From: Myxococcales bacterium
GTDB taxonomy: Bacteria > Myxococcota > Kuafuiibacteriia > Kuafuiibacteriales > Kuafuiibacteriaceae
DNA length: 43,800 bases
Reading direction: 5' to 3'
Assembly (NCBI GenBank): GCA_019634385.1
Contig: JAHQVK010000065.1
Location: 1 to 43,800, forward strand
Positions 43,463 to 43,800 of this stretch are shown in pieces. Numbering within the stretch: position 1 is the first letter of the stretch; every line of letters starts with the position of its first letter. A model generated the notes under the pieces. That model searched no databases, had not been told where the DNA came from, and was given only the letters and a program-made list of their open reading frames with translations. A program made the translations under genes and the position numbers.

Positions 43463-43800
43463 TCACCGAGCTTTGGCAAGTCTCACTCGCCAGACGGTCA
43501 CACCACCTCTTGCGTCGAGAGCGGCAAGAGCCCGGTCGTCAGGCCGCCAGGCTAGCCCACTGACATGGTCACCCACGAGAGCTGTTCCAACTGGTTCACC
43601 TACACCATCGTTCTGAAGTGCCCACACGACCACGGCGCCGTCTCGCGCTCCCGAGGCAAGTCTCCGCCCACGCCGCGCGAAAGATAGTTTGGTGATCGAT
43701 TGAACATGCAGATCGAGCACTCCGGGGCTTGTGCCTTCGGGACCATTATCCTGAAAGCTCCAGACTGTCGCCATCGTCCCGCCGCCAGTCGCCAAGAGGG
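43463..43800 (-). CDS. WD40-repeat protein, C-terminal part (cut by window edge)
   Basis: The open frame runs off the right edge; only the last 112 or so residues are visible. LATGGGTMATVWSFQD, LASGARDGAVVVWAL and LAALDARGGVTVWRVR are three successive WD40 blades with the usual spacing of about 40 residues, and the protein ends right after the last blade, closing a beta-propeller. The TTG that would give an internal start is part of a blade and not a real start. The base composition is more G+C-rich than the genes on its left. Full-length relatives often carry a kinase or NACHT domain, but that part is out of view. Confidence 0.8.
   Translation of the reverse strand, partial: LLATGGGTMATVWSFQDNGPEGTSPGVLDLHVQSITKLSFARRGRRLASGARDGAVVVWALQNDGVGEPVGTALVGDHVSGLAWRPDDRALAALDARGGVTVWRVRLAKAR

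Overview
The window is a chromosomal segment, roughly half G+C, from a Gram-negative gliding or twitching bacterium. The split type IV pilus clusters (pilM-N-O-P-Q on one side, pilB/pilT/pilC/pilS/pilR on the other), a surface protein with a possible MYXO-CTERM-like tail, several lipoproteins and a Roadblock/LC7 protein suggest the Myxococcota/Bradymonadia part of the old Deltaproteobacteria. That placement is inference; there is no rRNA here to test it.

Layout. 1-828: two abutting palindromic elements, then an unassigned leader. 829-6449: pilMNOPQ. 6515-13999 (+): an AroK-AroB fusion, a lipoprotein, a Roadblock/LC7 protein, aroQ, efp, accB, accC and a family-4 glycosyltransferase, mostly overlapping by 4 bp or closely spaced. 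14325-23517 (-): pilB, an M14 zinc carboxypeptidase, pilT, pilC, pilS, pilR and a TPR protein. 24009-25759 (-): aroE and ribF. 25833-28814 (+): a 993-residue surface protein built on a degenerate subtilase fold. 28811-30847 (-): atpZ, atpI, atpB and atpE, the membrane part of the F-type ATP synthase. 30899-31855 (-): a lipoprotein. 32114-34390 (+): an exported catalase-peroxidase. 34700-36464 (-): an LPP20-like lipoprotein and rsmE. 36640-43136: a carbamoyltransferase/SxtJ/DUF5989 module (like sxtI-J-K of saxitoxin clusters) with a methyltransferase and an SGNH hydrolase. 43463-43800: the C-terminal end of a WD40 protein cut by the window edge.

The genes form coherent blocks. PilM/N/O/P/Q build the alignment complex and secretin, PilB/T/C drive extension and retraction, and PilS/PilR is the usual sigma-54 switch for pilin (no pilA is present). 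The aro genes supply chorismate, accB/accC the biotin half-reaction of acetyl-CoA carboxylase, and EF-P relieves ribosome stalling. The 36.6-43.1 kb block probably carbamoylates and otherwise decorates a glycan or secondary metabolite.

The most unusual content is non-coding. At least three families of structured palindromic elements fill the intergenic gaps. Family A (~185 bp, TAGGGCGTGTC ends, conserved GAAA-loop hairpin) occurs five times and provides the stop codon of two flanking genes. Family B/C (~120-180 bp, mostly TAGCAG ends) sits next to most A copies. Family E (~112 bp, three hairpins closed by an outer stem) occurs only between 37.0 and 42.0 kb, one in nearly every gap of the carbamoyltransferase region, with paired base changes that keep its stems. 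No transposase gene is visible, and I saw no tRNA, rRNA or CRISPR array.
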